Positions 1 through 8,863 are shown, counted from the first letter of the stretch. The stretch: DNA of 16,859 nt from Bacillota bacterium (GCA_023415055.1 JAEZLZ010000145.1:1-16859); one strand, 5' to 3'. Notes: a model not told the origin generated them from the sequence alone. Program-made: numbers and translations.

Positions 1-968
1 TCTTCTGTGAATATTTTAACATCACAAAAGAAGGTAACTTCGAAGGTTCCTCGATTCCAAACCTGATCAAATCCAATGACCTGAAGCCGGATAATGAAAG
101 GGTACTGAGGGTCTGTAACCAGATGTACAGTTACCGGCTTAATCGTGCTAAGCTGCATAAGGATGATAAGATTCTCACCTCCTGGAATGCCCTCATGATT
201 ACGGCATATGCAACTGCCGGCAAGGTCTTTCAGGATGAGGATTATATAACGACAGCCAAGCAGGCAGCCGATTTCATCGACACAAAGCTTACGGATGAAG
301 CCGGAAGGCTCTATGTCAGATACCGGGAGGGCAACACCGCTCATTATGGTACCATCGATGATTATGCCTTCTATTGTATGGCCCTTTGCTCCCTCTACGA
401 CGTTACCTTTGAGATCAAATATATCAAACGTGCCTTACAACTGGCGAACGATATGCTGGAGCTGTTCTGGGACGACAAATACGGCGGTTTCTTCCTCGGT
501 GCCACTGATTCTGACCAGCTGATCTACCGACCGAAGGAGGTATATGACGGTGCGGTTCCCTCCGGTAACTCTGTTGCTGGCTATGTGCTCAAACGTCTGG
601 CAAATCTGACCGCGGATCCGAAGATGGTGGAATATGCCGGCAAGCAGCTTCGATTCCTCGCCGGTCAGGTGAAGGATGCACCTGCAAATCACAGTTTCTC
701 CCTGATTGCTTTTCTCGGCGAGCTCTATCCTTCTAAGGAGATTGTATGCATTGCAGACGAGAAGGAAGAGTATCAGGATCTTACTGCTTATCTCGCTGAG
801 CATTTTGAACCGAATACCATCGTACTGATGAAATCGGAGCAAAATGCGGAAGAAGTACTGAAAGCAGCAAGCTATGTCGTAGATTATCACAAGATAAATG
901 ATAAAACCACATATTATATATGTGAAAACCACAGCTGTCATGCACCGACAAATTCTTTATCTCAATAA
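1..968 (+). CDS. YyaL/DUF255 thioredoxin-domain protein, C-terminal part (5' truncated by window)
   Basis: The reading frame is open from base 3, so the visible part is 321 codons ending in TAA at 966-968; the ATG at 123 is internal, not the start. Right at the edge the frame reads a YFNITKEGNFEG...IPNLI stretch, followed by DDKILTSWNALMI. I recognise these as signatures of the YyaL/DUF255 family: an N-terminal thioredoxin-like domain (lost outside the window) followed by an (alpha/alpha)6 barrel related to N-acylglucosamine 2-epimerases. Family members are usually about 600-700 residues, so roughly half is missing. The family has no firmly established reaction; a cytoplasmic thioredoxin-linked or sugar-related role is often suggested. 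There is no signal in this part. It converges with the xylan operon and ends just before a shared hairpin. The identification is firm at family level and the function is unknown. Confidence 0.88.
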   Translation, partial: FCEYFNITKEGNFEGSSIPNLIKSNDLKPDNERVLRVCNQMYSYRLNRAKLHKDDKILTSWNALMITAYATAGKVFQDEDYITTAKQAADFIDTKLTDEAGRLYVRYREGNTAHYGTIDDYAFYCMALCSLYDVTFEIKYIKRALQLANDMLELFWDDKYGGFFLGATDSDQLIYRPKEVYDGAVPSGNSVAGYVLKRLANLTADPKMVEYAGKQLRFLAGQVKDAPANHSFSLIAFLGELYPSKEIVCIADEKEEYQDLTAYLAEHFEPNTIVLMKSEQNAEEVLKAASYVVDYHKINDKTTYYICENHSCHAPTNSLSQ

Positions 969-1009
969 AAGCTTTGGCGCAACACAAGAGGATTTTTTTA
1001 ATAAAGAAC

Positions 1010-1078
1010 AAAAGGATTCTAGTCATCCATCAGGTAAGCTTGATTTACACTTACCCGATGCATGACTGGGATCCTTTT
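1010..1078. terminator. Bidirectional intrinsic terminator between yyaL-like gene and uxuB
   Basis: A long imperfect hairpin: AAAAGGAT at 1010-1017 pairs with ATCCTTTT at 1071-1078, AGTCAT pairs with ATGACT, and GGTAAG pairs with CTTACC near the loop. It carries A-rich sequence on one side and T-rich on the other, so it can act on both strands. It lies about 40 nt after the yyaL-like stop and about 40 nt after the uxuB stop on the minus strand. Confidence 0.8.
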
Positions 1079-1117
1079 ATATTATTTATTTCTGTATTTT
1101 AAATCACGTTGTCAACT

Positions 1118-2719
1118 CTATGCCAGGTATTTTTGAAGGGTTGCCCTTACCGCACCGGGACCGGCTATCAGTTCAAGGAACATCCCCTCCACCTTCTCAC
1201 CGAGCCCAATCTCGTACAGATCTGCTGCAAATATCTTTTCATTGGAAAGAATCGGTCTTAAGGTATCCTTTGAGATCTGTGTAGCACCCAGCCTGATATC
1301 TTTTACATACAGCTGTATCTCAGAAAGCATCGGATCCGGACTTGGTGTGAATTCATTGCCCTGATCATCGATCCCCATCAGATATCTGCACCATCCTGCT
1401 AAAGTCAGTGGAATAAAGGTCAGGTTCGTGACCTGCAGGTCTTTGCTTGCGGCATAGGATTTGATCGTCTCACCGAAACGGATTGGCAGCTTTTGGGATG
1501 TATCCGTTGCAATTCGCTGTGGTGCATCCGGCATAAAGGGATTCGGAAGACGAAGTGTAAGAACAGCCTTAATAAAGTCCTGTGGATTCAGTACGCCCGG
1601 ATTCACTACTACCGGCATGCCCTCTGCGTAACCAATTTTATTCACCAGTGCTGCAAGCTCCGGGTCTCTCATCTCCTCCCAGATGGTCCGATAAGATAAT
1701 AAGCAGCCAAAGATTGCAAGAGCGGTGTGAAGTGGATTGAGGCAGGTACATACCTTCATCTTCTCGACTTTATCTACTGTTTCACGATCAGTGAAAAGAA
1801 TCCCTGCTTTCTCAAAGGGCGGTCTGCCATTCGGGAACTGATCCTCAATCACAAGATACTCTGTCTCTTCTGCATTTACGAATGCAGCCGTGTACGTATA
1901 CTTACCTGTTATAATAAGCTCGGTGTCCTCAAAACCATCTTCGCTTAACATCTTTTTGACCTTATCATCCGGCCTTGGCGTAATCTTATCAATCATACTC
2001 CAGGGAAAGGAGACCTTATTGGTATCGGTTATATAGCTCAGGAACCCCTCTTCTACTGCTTGGTTTTTCACCCAGTACTCTGCATAGGCTTCTACTGCTG
2101 AATAGAGTTTGTCTCCATTATGGGAACAGTTATCCATGCTAACCATCGCAATCGGAGCAGCTCCGGCCAGATATCTCTCATAAAGCAGAGCTGTCACTTT
2201 GCCCATAATATGATTCGGCTTTCCGGTCCCCAGATTAAAATCTGCTTCTACAACACCCAAATGGTCTCCTTTTAAATCAAATAAACTATAGCCCTTTTCG
2301 GTAATCGTGAAGCTTGCCATTTGAAGGGAGGGATTACGAAAAATTTCTTTCAGTCTTGTCCACTCCGTATCCCTTGCACTATCTGCGGCGATGGATTCCA
2401 CTACACTGCCTATGATCTTCTTCTCGATACTTCCGTTTGCCTTTAATACAACCAAAAGACTTAGGTCATCGAAGGGTTGATAGGCTTTCTCAATGATCTC
2501 ATAATCAAAACCTTCCGCTATAATGACTCCTTTATTGTAGTTCTTACTGTTGAGAAGCTGCTGCAGTGCTGCTGCCGGAAAGCCGCGAAAGATATTGCCG
2601 GCGCCAAAGTGAATCCACGTAGGAGCTTCCATTGTATCCTTACGTACCTGTTCTCTGTCGAATTCGGGTAATTCATAACCCTTTACTTTCCAAGTCGGAT
2701 CATAATTCTTTAATCTCAT
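1118..2719 (-). CDS. uxuB: Fructuronate reductase (D-mannonate oxidoreductase), mannitol dehydrogenase family
   Basis: A 533-residue cytoplasmic polyol dehydrogenase-type protein. It would reduce D-fructuronate to D-mannonate with NAD(P)H, the second step of glucuronate catabolism. A nucleotide-binding glycine stretch, HFGAGNIFRGF, lies at about residues 37-47. The family's SMDN motif is at 194-197, and the active-site region KVCTCLNPLHTALA is at about 322-335, with the Lys, Asn and His expected in the long-chain mannitol dehydrogenase family. By my recollection the Lys-Asn spacing is one residue longer than in classical mannitol 2-dehydrogenase. Its place directly after uxuA (90-nt gap) favours UxuB over tagaturonate reductase (UxaB) or mannitol dehydrogenase. 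The ATG start follows an in-frame stop; the nearest Shine-Dalgarno-like GAAAGG is about 13 nt upstream, so initiation may be modest. It is last in the operon and followed by the terminator. Confidence 0.85.
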   Translation of the reverse strand: MRLKNYDPTWKVKGYELPEFDREQVRKDTMEAPTWIHFGAGNIFRGFPAAALQQLLNSKNYNKGVIIAEGFDYEIIEKAYQPFDDLSLLVVLKANGSIEKKIIGSVVESIAADSARDTEWTRLKEIFRNPSLQMASFTITEKGYSLFDLKGDHLGVVEADFNLGTGKPNHIMGKVTALLYERYLAGAAPIAMVSMDNCSHNGDKLYSAVEAYAEYWVKNQAVEEGFLSYITDTNKVSFPWSMIDKITPRPDDKVKKMLSEDGFEDTELIITGKYTYTAAFVNAEETEYLVIEDQFPNGRPPFEKAGILFTDRETVDKVEKMKVCTCLNPLHTALAIFGCLLSYRTIWEEMRDPELAALVNKIGYAEGMPVVVNPGVLNPQDFIKAVLTLRLPNPFMPDAPQRIATDTSQKLPIRFGETIKSYAASKDLQVTNLTFIPLTLAGWCRYLMGIDDQGNEFTPSPDPMLSEIQLYVKDIRLGATQISKDTLRPILSNEKIFAADLYEIGLGEKVEGMFLELIAGPGAVRATLQKYLA

Positions 2720-2809
2720 AATTTAACACCATACCTTTCAAGTAAGCCGTATCCTACAGGATTCCATGTCCTGCATTACGAATCATTCAGGGTACTATAG
2801 CTACGATAA

Positions 2810-3889
2810 TCATTCATTCTTACTACTCTTATCCATCGCTTCCCACAAACCGTTCAGATAAGCAACACCGAGCGCTCTGTCATATAAGCCATAGCCCGGT
2901 CTCGCCTCTTCTCCCCAGATCATTCTACCGTGATCCGGGCGGATAATACCGTTAAAACCGCTCTCGTAAAGAGCCTTTACTATTTCATACATATCAAAAT
3001 TACCGTCCGAGGACAGATGAGAACTCTCATGAAATACCCCGTCTGCGTCAAACTTCATATTTCTTAAGTGAGCAAAATGTATTCTCTTACTGATCTTCGG
3101 ATTACGTATGATCTGTGGAAGATTGTTTTTCAGATTACTTCCGAGAGATCCGGTACAAAGCGTAAAGCCATGATAGATACTGTCATTCAGGGAAGCAATT
3201 TCTTCTAATGCTTTCTCACTGGTTACGATCCTCGGCAGGCCAAATACGCTCCAAGCCGGGTCATCGGGATGAATGGCCATCTTAATTTGATACTTCTCAC
3301 AGACCGGTATAATAAAATCCAGAAAGTACTTCAGATTCTGCATTAGCTTCTCTGCCGTTACTCCCTTATACTTTTCAAAGAGTCCCATGATATCATCTTT
3401 ACGGTTGGGTTCCCAGCCAGGCAGGATAAAGCCACCACTTTCCTTCTCCATGCGCTCAAACATAGCGGAAGGCCCGATACCCTTAATCAAATTCTCATCA
3501 TAGGCCAGAGCATAGGAGCCATCCTCCAATCGCATCGCAAGATCGGTTCTGGTCCAGTCAAAGATTGGCATAAAGTTATAGCAAACCATATGAATATCTG
3601 CTTTCCCTAAGTTCTCAAGGGAAATCTTATAATTTTCAATATATTGCTCACGGGTGGGAAGACCGATCTTAATGTCCTCATGGATATTCACACTTTCGAT
3701 TCCGAGCAGCTTCAATCCGCTCTCCTCCACTGTTTTCTTCAGTTGTAGAATGTCGTCAAGCTTCCATGCCTCACCAACCGGAATATCATGCAGTGAGGAT
3801 ACCACGCCGCTCACTCCGGGAATTTGCCTTATCTTGCTCAGTGCCACACTGTCATGTTTTTCACCGAACCATCTTAATGTCATTTCCAT
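2810..3889 (-). CDS. uxuA: Mannonate dehydratase
   Basis: Dehydrates D-mannonate to 2-keto-3-deoxy-D-gluconate; a cytoplasmic, metal-dependent enzyme with a TIM-barrel fold. The protein is 359 residues from the preferred start, a normal family length. The N-terminus MEMTLRWFG matches the usual MxMTFRWYG opening of UxuA. Conserved metal/substrate motifs visible are HPDDP (about 207-211), HFAHLRN (about 271-277) and RPDHG (about 317-321). An upstream TTG at 3895 would add two residues and sits closer to the AGGAAAGG ribosome binding site; I chose the ATG at 3889 by family homology, with AGGAAAGG about 11 nt upstream. It lies between the alpha-glucuronidase gene and uxuB. A three-codon ATG-CTT-TCT-TAG mini-frame with its own AGAAGG lies just upstream and could be fortuitous. 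Confidence 0.93.
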   Translation of the reverse strand: MEMTLRWFGEKHDSVALSKIRQIPGVSGVVSSLHDIPVGEAWKLDDILQLKKTVEESGLKLLGIESVNIHEDIKIGLPTREQYIENYKISLENLGKADIHMVCYNFMPIFDWTRTDLAMRLEDGSYALAYDENLIKGIGPSAMFERMEKESGGFILPGWEPNRKDDIMGLFEKYKGVTAEKLMQNLKYFLDFIIPVCEKYQIKMAIHPDDPAWSVFGLPRIVTSEKALEEIASLNDSIYHGFTLCTGSLGSNLKNNLPQIIRNPKISKRIHFAHLRNMKFDADGVFHESSHLSSDGNFDMYEIVKALYESGFNGIIRPDHGRMIWGEEARPGYGLYDRALGVAYLNGLWEAMDKSSKNE

Positions 3890-4000
3890 ACCCAATCCAT
3901 CCTTTCCTAAGAAAGCATACCTTCTCTCTATAATGTGAACGCCGGCCTTATTTCGTTTCGGCTTTCCTGCGGGGTAAGAAATTATCTTGTCTGACCGAAG

Positions 4001-6052
4001 TTAATGATAGATCTTTCGATGCTTTTCATCCTCTTCACCGGATTTTCGATAGAAGTAGGTATTGATTTGATCCCTCCACTCCACCGCGCTTTCCAATTGC
4101 ATCTCAAAGCGTTCTTCCAACCTTTGATATAGCTCTCCCGGCAGCCACTCCTGAATGGATTTTAGCTCGTCTATCATCGCTTCTACTTCTTTGACACCTT
4201 CAAAATGTGTATCATAAATATGCTGAATCAAAGTCTGACCTGTCTTTAGTACATAATCATAAGGGACGTGGTGAAAGAATAAAAGCAATTCTTCCGGACA
4301 GGTTGAAATGTTCTCATACATGGAGGCATTCGGTTCATTGTACTGGCTTGTAAAACCCGTCCCTTTTCGAGTTCGGTCCACTCCCAACCCGTTTCGGTCA
4401 GCTCTGTGATAGGTTCCCCATTTATCATACTCATAGCCATCTACATTCGGACCGTAGTGATGATTAGGATTAACCATCCAGCCAATCCCTAAGGGAGAAG
4501 TATATCGTTCATAGGTCAGCCAGGAATCCTTAAGTATCCTCTGAAAAGCCTCCAGCACCTTCTCTCTGTGCACAAAGGTTAAGAGAATCCATTCCTTTGA
4601 TATCTCCTCTGCCTGAAGCTTTGTATTCCAGCTTAACCGCCCGAAGCCATATAGATTGGCGGCTGCCAGATCATGTCCGGTCCAGTTCTCGTCGTTCCCT
4701 GTATTGGCAACAGCAGCCATACCGCAATAAGTCTGTCCATAAGTTGTGCCCGCTACAATGTCTGCTACCGTGGCGTGTCCCTCCGCTCCATAGGTATTGA
4801 AGTCAAGCACCTCCTTCCACATCGGAATCAGATAGCATACATGCTTCTGCTGCCCGGTATACTCCTGGGCAATCTGAACCTCAAGTATCTGATTGGTCTT
4901 TCGTAAACCTCCGAATAGTGGTGATACAGGCTCTCTGACCTGAAAATCCATTGGTCCATTCTTGATCTGCAGGATTACATTATCATCAAAGCTACCGTCC
5001 AGAGTAATAAAATTATCATAAGCCGCTCTCGCCCGGTCTGTTTTATCATCCCTCCAGTCCTGTTGGCAGTTATAAACGAAGCATCGCCAAATTAAAAGCC
5101 CTCCATAGGGCTTTAGTGCTCTGGCAAGAACGTTGGCACCCTCTGCTTGGGTACGTTCGTAAGTAAAGGGACCAGGGCGCCCTTCCGAATCCGCCTTTAT
5201 TAAGAAGCCACCAAAATCCGGAATCGCCTTATAGATGTTACCGATACAGTTCCTCCACCAGGCGGCGACCTCCTCATTGCAGGGATCTGCGGTATCCATA
5301 CCGCCGATCTCAATCGGAGCGGCAAAATTTGCACTCACAAAGAGTTTGATTCCATAGCCAGAGAAGATTCTATTCAGCTGCTTCAATTTATCGAGATACC
5401 GATCCGTAATTAATCCCGAAGCTGCCAGTCCGCGTACATTTACATTGTTGATTACTACGCCGTTTAAGCCAATACTCGCGATTAGACGTGCATAATCCCT
5501 AGTTCTTTCACCAATCAGAATCTCCTCGTTTTTGAAGAAGAAGGAACCACCCGAATAACCACGTTCAATGGAGCCATCAAGATTATCCCAATGATTTAAC
5601 ATTCGCAGCGGATTCATAGGATTCTGGACGAAGGATACACCACGGATCGATACTCCCATGGATATTCTTCGAAGCAGCTCGAATACTCCGTACAGAATTC
5701 CCTGATCCGTCTTTCCGATGATCAAAAGCTTCTCCTCGATCTGGCGAATGAGGAACCCCTCCTCCTTAATTTTGTCTGCTCCCGGCACTTTCCGCAAAGC
5801 TTCCTGATCTGCTCTTCCCAACAGAATTCCCGTTTGCAGATTGGAAGGCATTGCGGGTCCCTTTATCTCCTCACAGGCAAGCTGAATATCGAGTAGCCCG
5901 CTCAAAGCGATGCGAAGCTCTTGCACCGCATTGTTTATCCTGCCTCCGACCGGACCCAATTCGATTTGAAATAGATACAATTTTGTCAGCAAATCAGAAT
6001 CCTTATAATTATATATCTTATAATAGTTAAGCCAGCATTGACTGTAGCTCAT
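4001..6052 (-). CDS. aguA: GH67 alpha-glucuronidase, intracellular
   Basis: Removes (4-O-methyl)-D-glucuronic acid from the non-reducing end of xylooligosaccharides. It is 683 residues, as usual for GH67. There is an N-terminal hexosaminidase-like domain (about 10-135), a (beta/alpha)8 catalytic domain (about 145-475) and a helical C-terminal dimerisation domain. Key motifs are GGFLIKADSEGRPGP with Glu290 as probable acid, GPMDFQVREP with Asp369, and AQEYTGQ with Glu397. Their order and numbering closely match the Glu/Asp/Glu triad known from Cellvibrio GlcA67A. No signal peptide is visible, so it acts in the cytoplasm on imported oligosaccharides. The ATG has a strong GGAGAGAGG site. It lies between the GH3 gene (72 nt, containing a 15-bp hairpin) and uxuA (about 110 nt). 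The released glucuronate would feed UxuB and UxuA after isomerisation. Confidence 0.95.
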   Translation of the reverse strand: MSYSQCWLNYYKIYNYKDSDLLTKLYLFQIELGPVGGRINNAVQELRIALSGLLDIQLACEEIKGPAMPSNLQTGILLGRADQEALRKVPGADKIKEEGFLIRQIEEKLLIIGKTDQGILYGVFELLRRISMGVSIRGVSFVQNPMNPLRMLNHWDNLDGSIERGYSGGSFFFKNEEILIGERTRDYARLIASIGLNGVVINNVNVRGLAASGLITDRYLDKLKQLNRIFSGYGIKLFVSANFAAPIEIGGMDTADPCNEEVAAWWRNCIGNIYKAIPDFGGFLIKADSEGRPGPFTYERTQAEGANVLARALKPYGGLLIWRCFVYNCQQDWRDDKTDRARAAYDNFITLDGSFDDNVILQIKNGPMDFQVREPVSPLFGGLRKTNQILEVQIAQEYTGQQKHVCYLIPMWKEVLDFNTYGAEGHATVADIVAGTTYGQTYCGMAAVANTGNDENWTGHDLAAANLYGFGRLSWNTKLQAEEISKEWILLTFVHREKVLEAFQRILKDSWLTYERYTSPLGIGWMVNPNHHYGPNVDGYEYDKWGTYHRADRNGLGVDRTRKGTGFTSQYNEPNASMYENISTCPEELLLFFHHVPYDYVLKTGQTLIQHIYDTHFEGVKEVEAMIDELKSIQEWLPGELYQRLEERFEMQLESAVEWRDQINTYFYRKSGEEDEKHRKIYH

Positions 6053-6074
6053 TTCCTCTCTCCTATAATGTAAG

Positions 6075-6111
6075 GTGCTGTTGCAAAATATAACTCATTT
6101 TGCAACAGCAC
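6075..6111 (-). other. Perfect 15-bp intercistronic hairpin between GH3 and aguA
   Basis: GTGCTGTTGCAAAAT (6075-6089) is exactly complementary to 6097-6111, with a 7-nt loop. In the minus-strand mRNA it sits just after the GH3 stop and about 20 nt before the aguA ribosome binding site. No U-run follows it, so it resembles an mRNA-stabilising or processing hairpin, or a leaky terminator, more than a full stop. Confidence 0.75.
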
Positions 6112-6124
6112 ACTTTCGCTCTCC

Positions 6125-8287
6125 TTATTGCAGAATTGCGGTCTTTTTAGAACGCATGATGATACTGTACGGTTTTATGCCGGTCAACTTAATACTTCTT
6201 GTGTCCGGTTGGCTGCTTCCGATGAATACTTCGTATTCTGCTTCATGAAGTACCAGCTTTCCGTTGTTGTCATATAACCCAAAAGCTTCATCCGGTAAGG
6301 ATATCTTGATGGTTTTCTGTTCACCCGGCATCAGGCTGACCTTCTTTAAGCCCTTCAGCTGTGGATTCACAGCTCCCTCTATCCTTGCTTTCACATAGAT
6401 CTGGATCGTTTGTGCAGCTTCATAATTACCTGTATTCTTTAAGTCTGCACTGCAGGTGATTACTCTTCCCGGTTCAATTACATCAGAATCTACCGACACA
6501 TTACTCATCTCAAAGCTTGTATAGGACAAACCATAGCCAAAAGGATAAAGCGCTTCCTGAGTCATATAGCGATAGGTTCTGCCCTTCATATTATAATCAG
6601 TAAAATCAGGAAGCTCCTCGGAGGTACGATAAAATGTAACAGGCAGCTTACCTTCGGGTGAAAACTCACCAAAGAGCATTTCTGCGATTACCCTGCCACC
6701 TTGTGCTCCGGGATACCAGCCCTGTACGATTGCCGGAATATGTTCTTCCTCCCAAGGTATACAGAGTGCACTGCCGGACAATAGTACGAGAATCACGGGT
6801 TTACCGCTTTGATATAGTTCCTTGATGACCTCACTCTGAAGACCGGGGAGATGAAGATTTGGTTTATCACCACTGGCGAATTCATTGCCCTGATCACCTT
6901 CTTCCCCTTCCAGACCCGGATCCAGCCCAAAGCATGCAATAACGACATCACTCATATCACAAACCGCACGAGCTTCTGCCAGTCGGTCATTTGCCTGTCC
7001 GAGTCCCTGCACACGATCCTTGAACAGATGGCAGCCCTCTGAAAAGAATACTCGTGTACTGTCTCCCAGGTAACCGCGGATACCCTCAAGAATGGTGATA
7101 TACTCCGAGGAGGTACCTTCATAATTACCCACCAATGCTTTGCGGTTGTCTGCATTCGGTCCGATCACTCCGATTGTCCTGATCTTATTCTTATCAAGAG
7201 GGAGTAAATTGTTCTCGTTCTTTAATAGTACAATCGATTTTCTTGCTGCTTTACGATTAAGATCCTTATTCGCCTGCGAATCGACTTGATCATAACCGAT
7301 ATTGCTAAAGGGAATCTTCGCCTGATCATCAAATAGTCCCAGTTTCATACGGGTAGTAATCAGTCTGATGACTGCTTGATCGATGGTTTCTTCCTTAACC
7401 AGACCATCTCTGATTGCATAAAGCAGATTTCCAAACATATTACCGCAATTTAAATCACAGCCGTTATTCATCGCAAGTGCAACGGATTCCACCGGCGTAG
7501 AGGTAACCATATGTCCCTCATGAAAATCCTTTATGGCCCAGCAATCACTTGTCACATGCCCCTGAAAGCCCCATTCGTCTCTCAGAATATCCTTAAGTAA
7601 GGTCTTACTGCCACAGCAGGGCTCCCCATTGGTTCGGTTATAAGCACCCATGACAGCTTCCACACCAGCCTCCTTCACACAGGCCTTAAAGGCAGGAAGA
7701 TAGGTCTCATACAGATCCTGTACAGATACTTCGGCATTAAAGCTGTGTCTGATATCCTCCGGTCCGGAATGAACTGCAAAGTGCTTTGCGCATGCCGCAG
7801 CCTTCATATAGGTCTTATCATGCCCCTGAATACCCTGAACAAACCGGACACCCAGTCTTGAACTCAGATAAGGATCCTCGCCATATGTCTCATGTCCTCT
7901 TCCCCATCTGGGGTCACGAAAGATATTGACATTCGGAGACCAGAAGGTTAACCCCTTATAGATATCCGTGTCATTATATTTTTGCTGCATATTAAATTTG
8001 GCTCTGCCTTCTGTGGATATCGTATCAGCCACTTCCTCCAGAAGCTCCTCATCAAAGGTAGCAGCTAGGCCGATTGCCTGTGGAAATACCGTTGCAACTC
8101 CGGCACGAGCAACACCATGCAGGGCTTCGTTCCACCAGTTATATGCTTTTACGCCCAACCGCTCGATCGCGGGAGCTGTATATAGAGTTTGGAATACCTT
8201 TTCTTCCAGAGTCATTCTGGATACTAGATCCTTCGCTCTATCTGTAAAGCTCAATGTTTCATCCATAAATGCCATCTTTTCCTTCAT
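6125..8287 (-). CDS. GH3 glycoside hydrolase, beta-xylosidase/beta-glucosidase type, intracellular
   Basis: A 720-residue GH3 enzyme, first gene of the minus-strand operon. The N-terminal TIM-barrel begins with the MTLEEK motif (about 25-30) and contains YNWWNEALHGVA, a sequence typical of the xylosidase-like GH3 branch. RDPRWGRGHETYGEDPYL follows (about 124-141), then the KH pair at 168-169. The catalytic nucleophile is most likely Asp248 in VTSDCWAI. The alpha/beta sandwich domain (about 350-560) includes GLEGEEGD, a candidate acid/base region. A C-terminal fibronectin III-like domain spans about 600-712. No signal peptide is present. The ATG follows AAGGAGG by 7 nt. Together with GH67 and GH43 neighbours it probably releases xylose from xylooligosaccharides; beta-glucosidase or arabinofuranosidase activity cannot be excluded from sequence alone. 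Confidence 0.92.
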   Translation of the reverse strand: MKEKMAFMDETLSFTDRAKDLVSRMTLEEKVFQTLYTAPAIERLGVKAYNWWNEALHGVARAGVATVFPQAIGLAATFDEELLEEVADTISTEGRAKFNMQQKYNDTDIYKGLTFWSPNVNIFRDPRWGRGHETYGEDPYLSSRLGVRFVQGIQGHDKTYMKAAACAKHFAVHSGPEDIRHSFNAEVSVQDLYETYLPAFKACVKEAGVEAVMGAYNRTNGEPCCGSKTLLKDILRDEWGFQGHVTSDCWAIKDFHEGHMVTSTPVESVALAMNNGCDLNCGNMFGNLLYAIRDGLVKEETIDQAVIRLITTRMKLGLFDDQAKIPFSNIGYDQVDSQANKDLNRKAARKSIVLLKNENNLLPLDKNKIRTIGVIGPNADNRKALVGNYEGTSSEYITILEGIRGYLGDSTRVFFSEGCHLFKDRVQGLGQANDRLAEARAVCDMSDVVIACFGLDPGLEGEEGDQGNEFASGDKPNLHLPGLQSEVIKELYQSGKPVILVLLSGSALCIPWEEEHIPAIVQGWYPGAQGGRVIAEMLFGEFSPEGKLPVTFYRTSEELPDFTDYNMKGRTYRYMTQEALYPFGYGLSYTSFEMSNVSVDSDVIEPGRVITCSADLKNTGNYEAAQTIQIYVKARIEGAVNPQLKGLKKVSLMPGEQKTIKISLPDEAFGLYDNNGKLVLHEAEYEVFIGSSQPDTRSIKLTGIKPYSIIMRSKKTAILQ

Positions 8288-8423
8288 CTATTTGCCTCCT
8301 TCATTATGTTCTATCATGATTTAGCCATTCCAGTTCTTATTATTACAAACATCGATATCTGATATCCTTTGAACAAATTTCATCTCGAAACTGCGAAACA
8401 TATTTGTCAAGAATCTCAACACA

Positions 8424-8473
8424 GACGAGGCTACTCAGAGGGTTAACTAAGTCCTCTGAGTTAATCTCTCGTC
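8424..8473 (-). promoter_or_regulatory. Two-part dyad in the probable GH3 leader
   Basis: An inner perfect 9-bp inverted repeat, ACTCAGAGG (8433-8441) with CCTCTGAGT (8453-8461), has an 11-nt spacer. It is enclosed by GACGAG (8424-8429) with CTCGTC (8468-8473). It can fold as an RNA stem with an asymmetric internal loop in the leader of the GH3 operon, or serve as a DNA operator. There is no U-run, so it is not an evident terminator. Confidence 0.55.
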
Positions 8474-8567
8474 ACATTGTCCCTACAAACTGATAACCTA
8501 GTCTGTCTTCTCATCGAAGCTTTTCACTTCGCTTAATAGACCGATTTACTAACTATATTTTATACTA

Positions 8568-8603
8568 TATCAAAGTTTGCTTTTTTACCTATCATATCTT
8601 GCT
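8568..8603 (-). promoter_or_regulatory. AGCAA direct-repeat pair upstream of GH3 operon (candidate AraC-type site)
   Basis: On the minus strand AGCAAGATATGATA (8603-8590) and AGCAAACTTTGATA (8581-8568) share AGCAA-N4-TGATA and start exactly 22 bp apart, two helical turns. The downstream copy contains TTGATA, which could be a weak -35 for the operon; a convincing -10 is not seen. Similar pairs lie before GH43 and the regulator gene. Confidence 0.5.
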
Positions 8604-8815
8604 GCAATAATCTCATCTTTTGCGGTTTTAACTAAAAATGTAAGTATGATATAAAATAATTCAATCATTCAACAAATCTTTATTTACAATTTTTATGATT
8701 TATTATAAAATAAATCAAGTAAGTTTCCCATTATATTTAACAATAAAATCTTAGTATAGGTAATTAAATATAGAACATTGAACAAATAAGAATTTCATTT
8801 CCTATATTTTAGAAA

Positions 8816-8863
8816 ATAGCAATATTTATCGTATAGAAACGGCATTTTATAGCAATATTCATC
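8816..8863 (+). promoter_or_regulatory. Direct repeat pair upstream of araC-type regulator (candidate autoregulatory site)
   Basis: ATAGCAATATTTATC (8816-8830) and ATAGCAATATTCATC (8849-8863) match at 14 of 15 positions and start 33 bp apart, about three helical turns. They point toward the regulator gene, whose ATG is about 125 nt further on. A TTGCAG at 8866-8871 could be a -35, with no clear -10. Same AGCAA core as the pairs before GH3 and GH43. Confidence 0.55.

Noticed and set aside
435..941. 168-codon open frame on the minus strand inside the YyaL-like gene
   Set aside because: It lies antisense to a clearly conserved coding frame, and its composition looks like a mirror of that frame.
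2716..2820. Direct repeats AATCATTC and a CAGGA/TCCTG mini-hairpin between uxuA and uxuB
   Set aside because: Too short to distinguish from chance and not placed like a terminator or operator.
3895..3895. TTG at 3895 as the uxuA start
   Set aside because: The family N-terminus aligns with the ATG at 3889; the TTG adds two residues only, though its spacing to the ribosome binding site is good, so it is not excluded.
8820..8850. Catabolite-responsive element (cre) around AGAAACGGCATTTT
   Set aside because: It departs from the cre consensus in several key positions and lacks dyad symmetry.
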